A stretch of 64,000 nucleotides of DNA from Cadophora sp. MPI-SDFR-AT-0126 (Eukaryota > Ascomycota > Leotiomycetes > Helotiales > Ploettnerulaceae), in the NCBI GenBank assembly GCA_020747065.1, contig JAGMVK010000007.1, forward strand, positions 434,001 to 498,000, written 5' to 3'. Position 1 is the stretch's first letter, and each line of letters starts with the position of its first letter. The position numbers and the translations under genes were made by a program. Of the stretch, positions 43,206 through 53,722 are shown in pieces. The notes under the pieces were generated by a model. It made no database searches, was not told the origin of the DNA, and saw only the letters and a program-made list of their open reading frames with translations.

Positions 43206-43639
43206 ATGTGCCATTTCGAATACACCCTTCACGGCTGCGGCCACAGAAGCTCCACCAATGCCATGATCTGCAGACGCATGGGTGAGGATGCGAAGCCAAA
43301 GGTGGATTTTACTACGATGGCTTTTGTGAAGATGGCTGCTTGTAAGTTTCTATCTATAAGCCCTCCTTCTCCCCTCTCCCCCCCACTCCCCTTCTATCTT
43401 TTACCTTACGGATTCGAGAATAGTTTGGAATGGGGGTGGGGGGAGTATTTTGATTGAGGAGAGAGAGAGAGAGATGCTGATGAGGGGTAGGGGTTCGAGT
43501 CTGTACGCGGTACTGGGGTGAGAAGGATACGAGGGTTTATGAGGAGGAGCGGGGGGGGTTTGTGATGAGTGTGCGATTAAGGAGGTTAAGTGATGTAGAG
43601 TGGAGTGGGCGTTGCTTTTCAGAAGGAGTGGAAACCTAG
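43206..43639 (+). CDS. Small CxxC-ended orphan with a G8 frameshift tract
   Basis: Exon 1, 43206-43341, starts MCHFEYTLHGCGH, the beginning of a family of small ascomycete proteins with MCHF and CGH. A 149-nt intron (GTAAGT donor, GGTAG acceptor) leads to exon 2 at 43491, reading VRVCTRYWGEKD. A run of eight G at 43551-43558 then sends the frame into FVMSVRLRRL and a stop at 43639 (94 residues). With a run one G longer the frame would read a short end containing VCDEC, as family members usually end in a CxxC. So the tract length may be miscalled or the gene may be newly frameshifted. The family has no known function; cysteines suggest metal binding. Confidence 0.5.
43459..43474. repeat. (GA)8 dinucleotide repeat
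   Basis: Eight GA units within the predicted intron of the small CxxC gene, near the acceptor. Confidence 0.9.
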
Positions 43640-44642
43640 ATTCTTGTAGCGGGATGTATGTTAAGACGCGGTTCTTCATATCATCGAAGTCAGGGTCGTA
43701 TTGTGTTTACTTTCGATAGTGAGACCATTGGTACACTAAGAAAAACAGAGAGGATGAGAGAGATGGCAATTCATGTACGAAAAGTACAAGATATCTTTCC
43801 AGTTATGCTTTTCGTCTGTGGGGTTTGTTCCTAGCAACGTAATTCAATCCTCGAATGCACATGGTTGTCGATCTTCAAGCGGGAATAAAGAGACTTCCCG
43901 TCATCTAAGTGTAGATTGCGATAATAAACCAGTATGCTCTATACAAGCGAGAATACGAGAAGCAATTCGAAGCTGTGTGAATACCAAACTACACTACGTT
44001 GGGACTTTTATCGGTAGTCTAATGTTGCGCAAAGTAGAGCATCGTGCGTCCCATGTAGTATCTGCCGTCAAATTCTTAATACCACCGCTAGTCTTTTTTT
44101 CTGGAACTAGTAACTTGCCAATCCTTCTCTGAATCATTCAATTCGCAACAAAATACTCTCTCCCCTTCCCATCTCTCTCCTTCCCCATCTTCCCTCTCAA
44201 ACAAAGATCCCGCTGTTTTCACCTACACTAAACCACTTAGCTAGATCAGAGTGCCCTTCAACTTCGTTAGTGACGAGCAGCAACATCTCTCACCAACTAT
44301 AGTGAGATGCGATAAATCATAAAAGAACAGACCAAAGCAAAATAAAACGGGGTTGGGATTGTGTCACGTGACGAGGATGAGGAAACGCTGATTCGGGTAT
44401 TGAAGTTCGCAAGTGCCGGGAGGTTAGCGAGGAGTCGGTTGAAAGGCAAAGATAGGAAATGGGAAAGGAGATGTGAGAATATAAAGTATCAGGAACCCAT
44501 TATTCACAGACTGCACTAACTCACTTATCTGCTTGAAATCAAGAGACAGAAAACTCGAAAAATGGACTTATTCGATCATTACATTTTTCACTTGGATTCT
44601 CTCCACCCCACGCCCTCCTCTTCCTACCCCATTCCCATCACC
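43640..44642. other. Intergenic, no gene recognised
   Basis: About 1 kb between two convergent genes. A plus-strand open frame of 119 codons from 43773 has no motif, no good start context and ordinary composition; I do not call it. Confidence 0.5.
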
Positions 44643-46075
44643 CTACCCATCCAATCCGAAAACATACCTCGCCTTCAAAACATACGGTCCACTCTCGGGC
44701 CCAAAGATCTGCTTATCCTCCCTGCCCCACTCAGGATGATTAATCGCATCAATCCAATCCTCAACCTCCATAACCACACACCCATACTGCTCGATGACTC
44801 TTGGTCTGTCCTCGACATCGAAGAGTCCCTGCGTGGATTTGAGGGCTACGGACCCGTTCTGCCCGCCACAGGAATACATCTGGAAGGCGTCTTGGTCGGT
44901 GTAGACGTCGACGGAGATGCCGGACCAGGCGGAGGAGAGGGTGGCGACCGGGACGTCTTCCCAGCTGTAGGGGGTGGGGCGCGAGGTTAGGTAGCAGGTG
45001 TCTGTTTTTCAGCTTGTCAGCAGTCGTCCTCTTCACTCATAAGTAATCAAATCCCCTCCAGTCCAGCAGGGTCTCCCGGCAAAAAGTATGATCGAGGGAG
45101 GCAGGATTGAAAAACTCACCATAGCCCGTACAATTCCCACCGCAGTTGCCAAGCAAATCGGGATTCGTGAAATTGGCACCAATCTGCTTCGGCTTGCTCC
45201 AGAAATCATTCAGGCCGTCCTTCTCATTGGCCAGGATGTTGCCTGTTGGGATGAGAATTGGATCAGTATCGATGCGTTGTCCGCCGTAGGGGAGGTGAAA
45301 GGTGTGGTTTAAAGCGGTGGCGGTTTCGTTGTTGGCGAAGCCGTCGAGATTCCAGTAGACCTGTGAGATTGGCATCAGTTTGGTCCAAGACATAGTTGTT
45401 CGGGTGGAATCTAGGTCAAACAGGGAAATTTGGCAAAGAGAGAATTAGAGGACTCACATGACTGCTCAACATGATCGGAGTCTTCTGCTCCAGACTAATC
45501 GCGCTCATACTGAAATCCCACGTCCGATTGCCCAAGGTATACGTAACATAGCTGATCACCTCTCCCGGGAATCCCTGATCACCAGCCTCGTCCACCAGAC
45601 TGAAAGTGATACTATTCTCCGTGTGCGCAACCACTGTCCAGTTCCTCCAGTCCCAGCCATCTGGTCCGCCGTGCAAAGTATTCACACCGTCTGGGTGATC
45701 GGGAGTCGGGTGCTCGTTGGGCAGGATGGAGTAGCTGGTGCCGTCGATGGAGAATGTTGAGTTCTTGATCCGATTGGCATATCGGCCTGGAACACCGCCG
45801 AAATGGGGATGTTGCTTGTCGATGCTGTAGTAGGAGGCGTTGTCCCAGCCGGTGACAATGTCGCGCTCAATGCCAGAGCTGTCATTCAGAAAGAGATTGG
45901 AGATCGAGGCACCGTAGGGAACGAAAGTTGCGCGGATGTCGGTTCCGGTGATAACATACTTGCCGTCTGCATCAGGGCCTGAGCCGGTGCTGGAATTGGT
46001 CGGGTTGGTGGTATTGTATGTGCCTTGAGCAGCTATGGTAGATGCCCAGAGAGCGGAGAGAAGTGTAGAGCGCAT
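44643..46075 (-). CDS. Secreted aldose 1-epimerase (galactose mutarotase-like)
   Basis: Three exons, 45458-46075, 45120-45360 and 44643-45001, with introns of 97 and 118 nt. The product is 405 residues. It interconverts alpha and beta anomers of sugars. Residues 1-17 are a signal peptide (MRSTLLSALWASTIAAQ), and many N-glycosylation sites (NSS, NDSS, NKS-type) agree with secretion. Family motifs: PHFGGVPGRYANRI, NTLHGGPDGWDWRNWTV (active-site His), SSHVYWNLDGF formed exactly at the first splice, LNHTFHLPYGGQRIDTDPIL, and a C-terminal VVMEVEDWIDAINHPEW in which a Glu serves as base in characterised members. Secreted versions in fungi probably help use plant or wall sugars; this is inference. 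Confidence 0.92.
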
Positions 46076-47541
46076 CTTGAAGGACGGCAGCGTCTTTCAA
46101 TCCAGGTCCAATTGAGCAATTGAGGTAGGAGAAGCTCTGAGTAGGGAAGTAACACAGAAGACTCGGTGAAAGAAAAAAAAAGAGAAAACGAGAGGAGGGG
46201 TAGGGAGCTCCAGCTTTATACCCTGACAGCAAGCTACCAAGCTCCAACATACGAGTACCTACGTACTGGGAGCTCCCATCCCTACCATACCATGCCCATG
46301 ACCATGCATCATCTCACCCAGAGCTCGTCAGGAACGGAGACGACCAAACTCTTTTCTTGCTAGGAACCCCTTCCGTCGGTTCATTTTACTTGAAGGGATG
46401 GCGGACTGCGCGACCAGGGGATCTCCCACAACGCTTGTATGTAAGAGCGCCTATGAGAGAGCTCGAGAGGAGAAGAAAGTGAGAAGTAACTTCTGTACTA
46501 CGCTGCAAATGCGGGGAAAGCTTGTATCCCATAGGACGGAGCTGCCCATCCGACAGGCCAGGCTACTGCTCATTGGACTGTACACGAGCTTCAATACTAG
46601 CTATTCCATGCGATATCCAGGTACGGAGAAGTGCACTGGACCTGCCTGGTGTTGGTGCTGCTAGAAAGTTTGACAGCGCAGCCTGTCCATGAAAGCAGAA
46701 AGCATCTCGGGGAGTTCGGTGCAGAATCATCCAGAGATGAGATGACGTTGAAGCCGCCCCTTCTCATTGGTGCGTTTATTACGATCGGCCAAAACACCTC
46801 GCTACCCCAGCCTTTTCCCATGCCAATCCTAGTCCACGGCGTGCGGGGTTGAGTTCTCTCCCGTCGTCTACATATCCTTCCCTGCTGTCCCCAGCCAGTT
46901 CAAGCTTTTGGCTATTCCGCCAGCAGGACGAGGCGTGCATCGGTTCTTTTGCGGTCTTGTTACTGGTGCGCATGCCATATGACAAGGGGCAATCGGTATT
47001 ACTTCTAGAAGGAGGATGGGATGCTAGGGAAAGGCATGGATTAGATGCATGGGAAGGAATAAATGATTTGATGTGCAAGGGAAGCTATCAGTTGACTCGA
47101 GCGGGTACGGGGAAATAGACGGACATGCACTACTTAGGTTCTGATGCGAGATTGACAAGTCGAATGATGGTAGTCCTTTGGAAGGAATACTGTCGGGTCC
47201 ATTTGCCCACTTTTACTGTCAGAACCCTGGGAATGGGAAAACTGTTCGGGCAATATGACTTCAATATGACTTCGTTTGCTTGTAGAAGGTAGGACCAATG
47301 AAACATCTTGGGAGCTCATGAATTATTGCGATTCCATCCGAAAAATCTTCGCACTAATGGCAATCAGGACCCTACCGATCCTGCCTGGGTTGTCAAATCA
47401 TACATTCTAGCGCTGTGGACTTCGCTCGATACTTAGGTACAATCCCCAATCGTAAAGAAACAGCTCCCGCCAGATATCAACCACGTCTCGATCGCCTGCC
47501 CTCAACAATCCTTCCAAAACTAATCTCCACCTTCCGGGTGC
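46076..47541. other. Intergenic, no gene recognised
   Basis: About 1.5 kb upstream of the epimerase and downstream of VMA2. An 11-base unit AATATGACTTC is directly repeated at 47252-47275. Open frames up to 99 codons show no motif. Confidence 0.5.
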
Positions 47542-49405
47542 TCATGCATCAATCAAGTTCCCTTCCTGGCCAGCTCCGTTGGGCTGGGCATCCTCGCTGT
47601 TATCCTTGGTATCCTTGTTTCCCTTACCCTTGCCCTTGCGGTCTGCAGCAGATCGTTGATAGAACTCTGCAAGAACCTTTCCTGGGATACGGTTGAGGAG
47701 CTCCTTTGGATAAATTCTCAACAAGCTCCATGCCTGATCGAGGGATTCGTAGATGGTTCTTGATTCGTAAGGCGACTGTGAAATGAAGGTGCGCTCAAAT
47801 TTCTCCAAGAACTCGAGAGAGAGCTTATCTTCGGATGACAGAGCTTCTTCGCCGACGACAGCCTTCATCGAAGCCGCATCACGACCAATGGCGTATTTAG
47901 CATACAGCTGGTTGGAAACATCTCCGTGATCCTTTCTGGTCAAACCCTCTCCAATGGCAGACTTCATCAGACGAGACAGCGATGGGAGAACGTTGATTGG
48001 TGGGTAGATACCACGATTGGACAGTTGACGGTCGATGAAAATTTGTCCCTCCGTAATGTAACCCGTCAAATCGGGAATCGGATGAGTGATGTCTTCGTTG
48101 GGCATGGTCAAAATGGGGATCTGAGTGATGGATCCATTTCGTCCTGAGACACGTCCAGCACGTTCGTAGATGGTCGACAAATCCGTGTACATGTAACCCG
48201 GGTATCCACGACGACCTGGCACTTCCTCACGAGCTGCAGATACCTCACGAAGAGCATCACAGTATGCAGTCAGATCGGTAAGAATGACCAAGACGTGCTT
48301 CTCGAGTTGGTAGGCATAATATTCGGCGGTGGTAAGGGCAAGACGAGGGGTAATAATACGTTCAATCCTGGAAATTGTCAGTAAATTCGCAGAAGCATGA
48401 TGCAAGTTCTTACGTTGGGTCATTGGCCAAATTCAAGAACAACGTCACACGCTCCAAACTGCCGTTCTCCTCGAAATCTCTGGTGAAGAAACGAGCGGTT
48501 TCCAAGTTTACACCCATAGCTGCGAAAACGATGGAGAAGTTGTCTTCATGTCCATCATGTGTTCCCTTATTTGTGACACCTTGCTTCTGAACCAAACCAG
48601 CCTGTCGACAAATCTGGGCGGCAATTTCGTTATGGGGGAGACCGGAAGCGGAGAAGATGGGAATCTTCTGTCCACGAGCAATCGAGTTCATCGTATCAAT
48701 GGCAGAGATACCAGTCGAGATCATTTCTTCGGGATACACCTTTACATCTTAGCTTTGTCCCGTTGTGCGGTAACGAAATAACTCACTCGAGAATATGGAT
48801 TGATAGGACTTCCGTTGATGTCCAAGTAGTCCTCCGCAAGGACCTTGGGTCCTTTGTCGATAGCTCTTCCTGATCCATCGAAGATACGACCCAACATTTC
48901 CTCGGAGACACCAAGTTTCAGACTGGTTCCTGTGAATTCGACTTTTGACTGCAGGCAGTCAGCATATGCACCACGCATCTATCATGGAAATGGTCATACC
49001 CTCTTCACATCAATGCCAGAAGTGCCTTCGAAGACCTAATCGCCAGTGAGCCCTCTGCTTCTGCCATTCGAGTATCAGAACCTATACCTGCACCACAGCT
49101 CTGTCACCTATTCCACAGCTAAATCAGCACATATCCAATTGATGCCATTGACGAGATCTGCCTACCTCGAGCTTCCAGAACCTGCCCAGAACGCTGGGTG
49201 CCATCGGGCAGCGTCAACGTAACAATCTCATTGTATCTCGGAAATTTGACCTTCGCAGATATCAGCATCCACTCCCGCCCCTTCTATCCTTATCAACAGC
49301 ACTCACATTCTCCAGAATGACCAAAGGACCGTTGACACCACCGATGGTGTTGTATCGGATCCTTGGCGTAACACTGTACGAGGAAGGCTCCCGTGGGTCT
49401 CCCAT
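47542..49405 (-). CDS. VMA2: V-type H+-ATPase subunit B
   Basis: Seven exons: 49307-49405, 49166-49250, 49088-49107, 49000-49035, 48787-48948, 48414-48739 and 47542-48367, with six introns of 46-56 nt (intron 2 is 58 nt). The product is 517 residues, the normal size. Subunit B is the non-catalytic nucleotide-binding subunit of the V1 ring that acidifies vacuoles. Motifs: [83 protein letters not shown] (degenerate P-loop region), [53 protein letters not shown] and [30 protein letters not shown]. Two exons are only 20 and 36 nt. A Lys/Gly-rich tail ends the protein. The start lies 27 codons before the conserved domain. Confidence 0.95.
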
Positions 49406-50403
49406 GATGGCGATTCTTGTGGGGATCGAGAGTAGAGGGTGAGCAGCAGCTGAAGCTTGAGAGAAGCTTGCCTGCGGTCGTGGAGTGGTTTCGATGGAGT
49501 GCGAGCTGCTGGTCGTGGGGGAGGTTGGAGCTTGCTTTTTGGAGGAGCTGGAGCTTAGCTCGGAAGCAGCGATAAGCGACCAGTCACAAGAGTTACGCTC
49601 TGGTGGTTACGTAAGCCAGCCTTGGTTTCACGTTCACTTTGACTTCATCGCAGCCATATCTCCTCACAACTTTAAAGTAGACGGCGAACTTGACCGGAAC
49701 CAACAGGACCTGCGACGATCATACGGTCTCATTGTCTAATTTCATCGTTCTTGCACTTATTGATGGGAAGACAGGGTTGGTGTGGAATATCGCACGTCCC
49801 CGTTGCGGTCCGCCCTCATGTCAAAACCTTCATGCTTCCCGTACTACTTGAATTCTCTCCTTCCAAAGATGCTGTCCCAACTCGGAATTATGTCTTCACT
49901 ACAATATCTGCAAATTTTGTCTTGTCCTTCCTCCTTTCTTCTTTATAGGCCTCTTCAATGGTCCTTTCGAGGACATATGTTTAACGATATTCATCATAAC
50001 TACAGATCAGGAGCTCGCTCAAGGATAGTAGGGTCAAATCAAATGCTCATTTCACTACTACAGTGGTCGGTGGAAGACACCTTAGGGATTTCATGACACA
50101 CTGGGCACGCCGGCACTGAGCCTCTCGCAATCAATGTGCACTGGAAATTAGACAAATCTGTTGCATTGATCTGCCATCTATCATCCATGTGGAGTTTTTG
50201 ACATGCCTAAAACCTTTTTTAAAATCCCATATCCTGACGTAACTTCATCTATCGATCGAAAGAACAGTACTCCCAAAAGCAGTCAGACCTAGCGACACTT
50301 CCCTCGGTCCCTACCCCATACCGCTATCGAGATACATCAAAACGAAAGATCTGAAACCCTGGGCTCCCCCTTCAAGTTACTTTGTAAGCTACAGGCACAG
50401 CAC
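49406..50403. other. Promoter region of VMA2, no gene recognised
   Basis: About 1 kb upstream of VMA2. Open frames on the plus strand (for example near 49485-49739) have no motif. Confidence 0.5.
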
Positions 50404-51095
50404 TTAGGCAGCAGGCTCTGGGTCCGATACCAGCTGCTGGCGCTGAGCACGCTGCTTCTTGATGTTCTCAGCTTCAGCCTCGAAGCCAGCCGGCCTGTCC
50501 CAACCAGGCTTTCCTTCATTCGAGATCATTTGGTCCAACTCATCGATCGTCTTCAACATCTCTGCAATCTGGGAGATAAGACGAAGAGCCCAGTCAGTTC
50601 TGAATTGCAACTTAGCCTTCTTCTCCGCCTCTGCCTCTGAGCACTTGGCGATGAGGGTCTTGTTCAGCTCCACCACCTGTCTGCACTCCTGGCCATCCTT
50701 TCGACAAACCTGTCGAAACTTAGCCGTCAACCGATATTTCTTTCCACGGATAGCTTTCGAGTAACCCCCAGCGGAACCCATTACGTAACCATTGCGAAAC
50801 CATTAGCGAATGCTGGGTTGGTATGGGATTCCGCATCGAGCACGGCTCCCTGGCGGTTTTCTTCGTCGCCTGCGAGATTGGGGTCTCCAAGTGCAGCCAA
50901 ATCTGTATCACCAAAATTACCGGACAAGATGCCGCTTGGTAGACCGGAAGCGGGCTGGACGTCGGGGGCTCCGGGGTGGCCCTGGAGATTGTAGCTGATG
51001 TCGTGCTTCTTTTGGGCGTCTTCGATGGCTTGGGGATATTGCGGTCCTGACGAGTGGGTTGCGAATCGATCATTGATTTAGGAATTGTCTGCCAT
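50404..51095 (-). pseudogene. Broken small gene: early stop and 11-bp tandem repeat frameshift
   Basis: A start in strong context (GACATGG at 51095) opens MADNS and meets TAA at 51078-51080. The same frame then runs without a stop for about 90 codons, reading HSSGPQYPQAIEDAQKKHD and GDTDLAALGDPNLAGDEEN, which look clearly coding. It ends at a TAA that overlaps an ATG (TAATG). From that ATG another frame gives 125 residues, MGSAGGYSKAIRGKKYRL... with helical, charged segments (ECRQVVELNKTLIAKC; DWALRLISQIAEMLKTIDEL). At the junction an 11-base unit occurs three times in a row (50772-50804), and one copy too many would explain the frame change. So one ancestral gene of about 240 codons appears split by two lesions. 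The downstream 125-residue protein could still be made alone. No family recognised. Confidence 0.5.
50772..50804 (-). repeat. Three tandem imperfect 11-mers at a frame junction
   Basis: On the minus strand the units are AATGGTTTCGC, AATGGTTACGT and AATGGGTTCCG. Eleven is not a multiple of three, so gain of a unit shifts the frame. They sit exactly where the upstream and downstream coding frames meet. Confidence 0.85.
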
Positions 51096-52186
51096 GTCTG
51101 TTTTTTTTTCTTTTTTTTGATCACGGTGTGTTTCTGAATGGTGAGAGTGGAGAGTGGAGATGGGCTTTTGATGAGATGATTCTCTCCAGAGGAGGGGTTG
51201 CGGACGGCTCTTATAACCTACTTTCCCCTTCATCACCACAAAGACAAGGGCAGAATGATGAAGGTAAGATTTCAAGACCGATTCATCACCCGAAGATTCG
51301 TTTGCATCATTTGAAGCACTCCATTCGTCACTGTGTTTCGTGCGGTCCAGACAGCTGTGCCTTTATACGAATATGTGCATCATCTCACACGCGTCTGCAG
51401 TCGGGCATGCTGATGTGCGTGTCTTTCATTCTTCGGCCCATCTGTTTGTTTTACTCCTCATAAGTTGTGCATGTTATCTCCCAACACATCAAGTTTGCAC
51501 CGCTTGAGAAGTACTGCTCTGTTTCGAAAATGAACGAAGTTCAAAGAGATCTTTGTACAGCCGTTCCGCACAGCCAGATATGAACTCCGCAGATCAGACA
51601 CTTGGTTCTTGGCAATCACTTTGAAGACCCGGGGCGAAGAACATGAAAGTCGATTTGGATATCAATACTTTTTTCACAATTTAGCGATTCCTTTAAGACA
51701 CAAAAGTCTCGTCCTGAGGCTCAGCCATGGCAGCCCAAGTCTCAAAAGCAAAGAAACCCTGAAAGATTCAGTCACTGGCACTGGTTCTTGATTGATACGT
51801 CTACAGTTGGGCGCCCTTTTTCCGATGGCGTGACGGATTTTTTAGACTGGTGCTCATGTTCATTACGTGTGGCAACATTCTTTCGATGCTCCAAAGAGGA
51901 TGGACACTGGCCTTGAAGTGTATTGCACAGCCACGAATACTCCCTTAATCTACGCTCTTACTAGCCGCTGGCTATTGTGCATGAACTAGAATTTTACCCC
52001 ATACTGAATTTGTTTGTAAATTTGATACCATTCATGAGAACATCAGAGTCTCGATGTGAGACATCGATACATAAACTAATGTGTAATCAACAAGACCACT
52101 ACGTTTCGCAAGACAAGAAATGAAAGCACCATAAACCTTCAATTAGTGATCAATTCAGCATCACAACAACCACTCAATCCACCTTA
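51096..52186. other. Intergenic, no gene recognised
   Basis: About 1.1 kb upstream of the broken gene and downstream of the methyltransferase. Starts with an A/T-rich tract at 51101-51119. No supported gene. Confidence 0.5.
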
Positions 52187-53017
52187 CTACTCCACAACCG
52201 CCAACAAAAACCCATCCACCATCTCCTCAGGATCCTTCTTCGACCCACTAACAGTACTAATCAACGTCGCCTTCACCCCCTCCATCCTCCCCACCCTACT
52301 AACCAAAGTCTCCCTCCCACCACCAACCTCACCCTCCTCAAAAATCTCCCTCGCCACATTATCCACATAAATAGCACCCCCCTTCCTCGTCAACCCCACC
52401 GCCTCCACAAAACACTCCCACTGCTCCCCCCAGTCTGCATCCAAAAACACAAAATCAAACCTCCTGCCCTCCCTCCTCAACTTCGGCATCACATCCAACG
52501 CCGCCCCAAGCACAACCTCCACCCTACCCTCCACATCTTTCCCCGCAGCAGCGATGTTGCTTAGCGCGACGTCGCGATGTTTCGGGTTGATTTCGATGCT
52601 GGTTACGTGCGCGCCGGTGGATGCGAACCAGAGGGTGGAGTAGCCGCCTAGGGTGCCGATCTCGAGGACGGTTTTGGCGCTCATGAGTTGGCATTGGATG
52701 GCGAGGTGTTGGCCGTGGAGGGGGGAGATGGTCATTGGTGGGAGGCCGGCGGAGAGGGAGGTGGTGAGGGCGGATTGGAGGATAGGGGAGGGGGCGAGGA
52801 GGTGTCTTTCTGCGTGGGTGGCGAGGGCGCTGACTTGGGCGAATTTCCCGGTTGAGGTTGAGCGGGTGGACATTTTGTTGTAGTGGTTTGGGCAGGGACG
52901 GGGTGTGAGTGTTGGCTTTTTGATGAGTGCTCTGATTGAGGCGGAGGAGAGTCTTTTGGGTATGAGTGAAAGCTGGAGAGAATGGAAGATCAGCATGTAA
53001 TCTGGGGGATGTGACAA
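52187..53017 (-). CDS. SAM-dependent O-methyltransferase, CCoAOMT-like
   Basis: Single exon, 276 residues from the first ATG; an internal ATG at 52873 (MSTRSTSTGK) would give 228 residues, the usual family length. Class I methyltransferase motifs are clear: SPLHGQHLAIQCQLMSAKTV, LEIGTLGGYSTLWFA (motif I, SAM binding), VTSIEINPKHRDVA (motif II), FDFVFLDADW (metal and substrate region) and GGAIYVDNVAR (motif V). This layout is that of the metal-dependent catechol/caffeoyl-CoA O-methyltransferase family, which methylates vicinal phenolic hydroxyls. The N-terminal 48 residues of the longer form are basic and Ser-rich, compatible with a mitochondrial presequence. Substrate unknown. Confidence 0.9.
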   Translation of the reverse strand: MSHPPDYMLIFHSLQLSLIPKRLSSASIRALIKKPTLTPRPCPNHYNKMSTRSTSTGKFAQVSALATHAERHLLAPSPILQSALTTSLSAGLPPMTISPLHGQHLAIQCQLMSAKTVLEIGTLGGYSTLWFASTGAHVTSIEINPKHRDVALSNIAAAGKDVEGRVEVVLGAALDVMPKLRREGRRFDFVFLDADWGEQWECFVEAVGLTRKGGAIYVDNVAREIFEEGEVGGGRETLVSRVGRMEGVKATLISTVSGSKKDPEEMVDGFLLAVVE

Positions 53018-53722
53018 GATATATATAATCCCCCGTTGGTGCGCTCATTCTATATTAAAACACTGAGCATGCTTAACCTTAACCATCCCAGTACTGCCCA
53101 ATACCATCCTTCAACTTATCAAACCCGAACTAAACTCTCACGCTCCGATTCTCTGCCATCGAATTGTGACTCAACACATCTCAGAATACGCCGTACACGC
53201 GTCATGTTTGCCTTGGCTCAATCTACAGGACCATCTGATAACGCATGTTGTGATACAATACGGATACGGAGTTAAGTAGTTGCAAGCGAGACCTTGAACT
53301 CCGGGCTGCTGAAACCGAACACTGTGCCTAATATTGTTGTTGTGTGGCCAGAGAAACGAGAAGGCACATCGATCAATGTAAGACGGATCACCATAATGGC
53401 GGCTTGAGAACATTGGTTGGACTGAGATGGTCTGTTGACTGGTGAGTGAAAATTTGTTTGGTTGGAACTGGCTTCATCCATTAGCTAATCAGGAGACTCG
53501 GCGGGATCCTGGGCCGGATGTGAATTGGACAATACCAATTCAAGAAGCTTCCTTACCGTCATTGTTTATAATCAGAAGAGTTTTAAATAGAGAATTGTGT
53601 TATTTATTAATGATAACGGAGCTTTGAACAGATGAAATGCTAGAAGTGGTTGGTATCTTGCGCCACGCGAATCAGAACTACTCTCCTTCTTCCACCCTTT
53701 CCATTTACTTCCTACATAGAAC
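53018..53722. other. Intergenic, no gene recognised
   Basis: About 700 bp between the methyltransferase start and the glycosyltransferase stop. No supported gene. Confidence 0.5.

Noticed and set aside
43485..43505. GGTTCGAGTC resembling a tRNA B box
   Set aside because: No matching A box or acceptor stem around it; it lies at the acceptor of a predicted intron.
43773..44132. Plus-strand open frame of 119 codons
   Set aside because: No motif, no strong start context, ordinary composition, and no splice partners. It lies in a gap between convergent genes.
52524..53048. Minus-strand His/Pro/Arg-rich frame
   Set aside because: Shadow of the O-methyltransferase in a shifted frame; composition is typical of such shadows.
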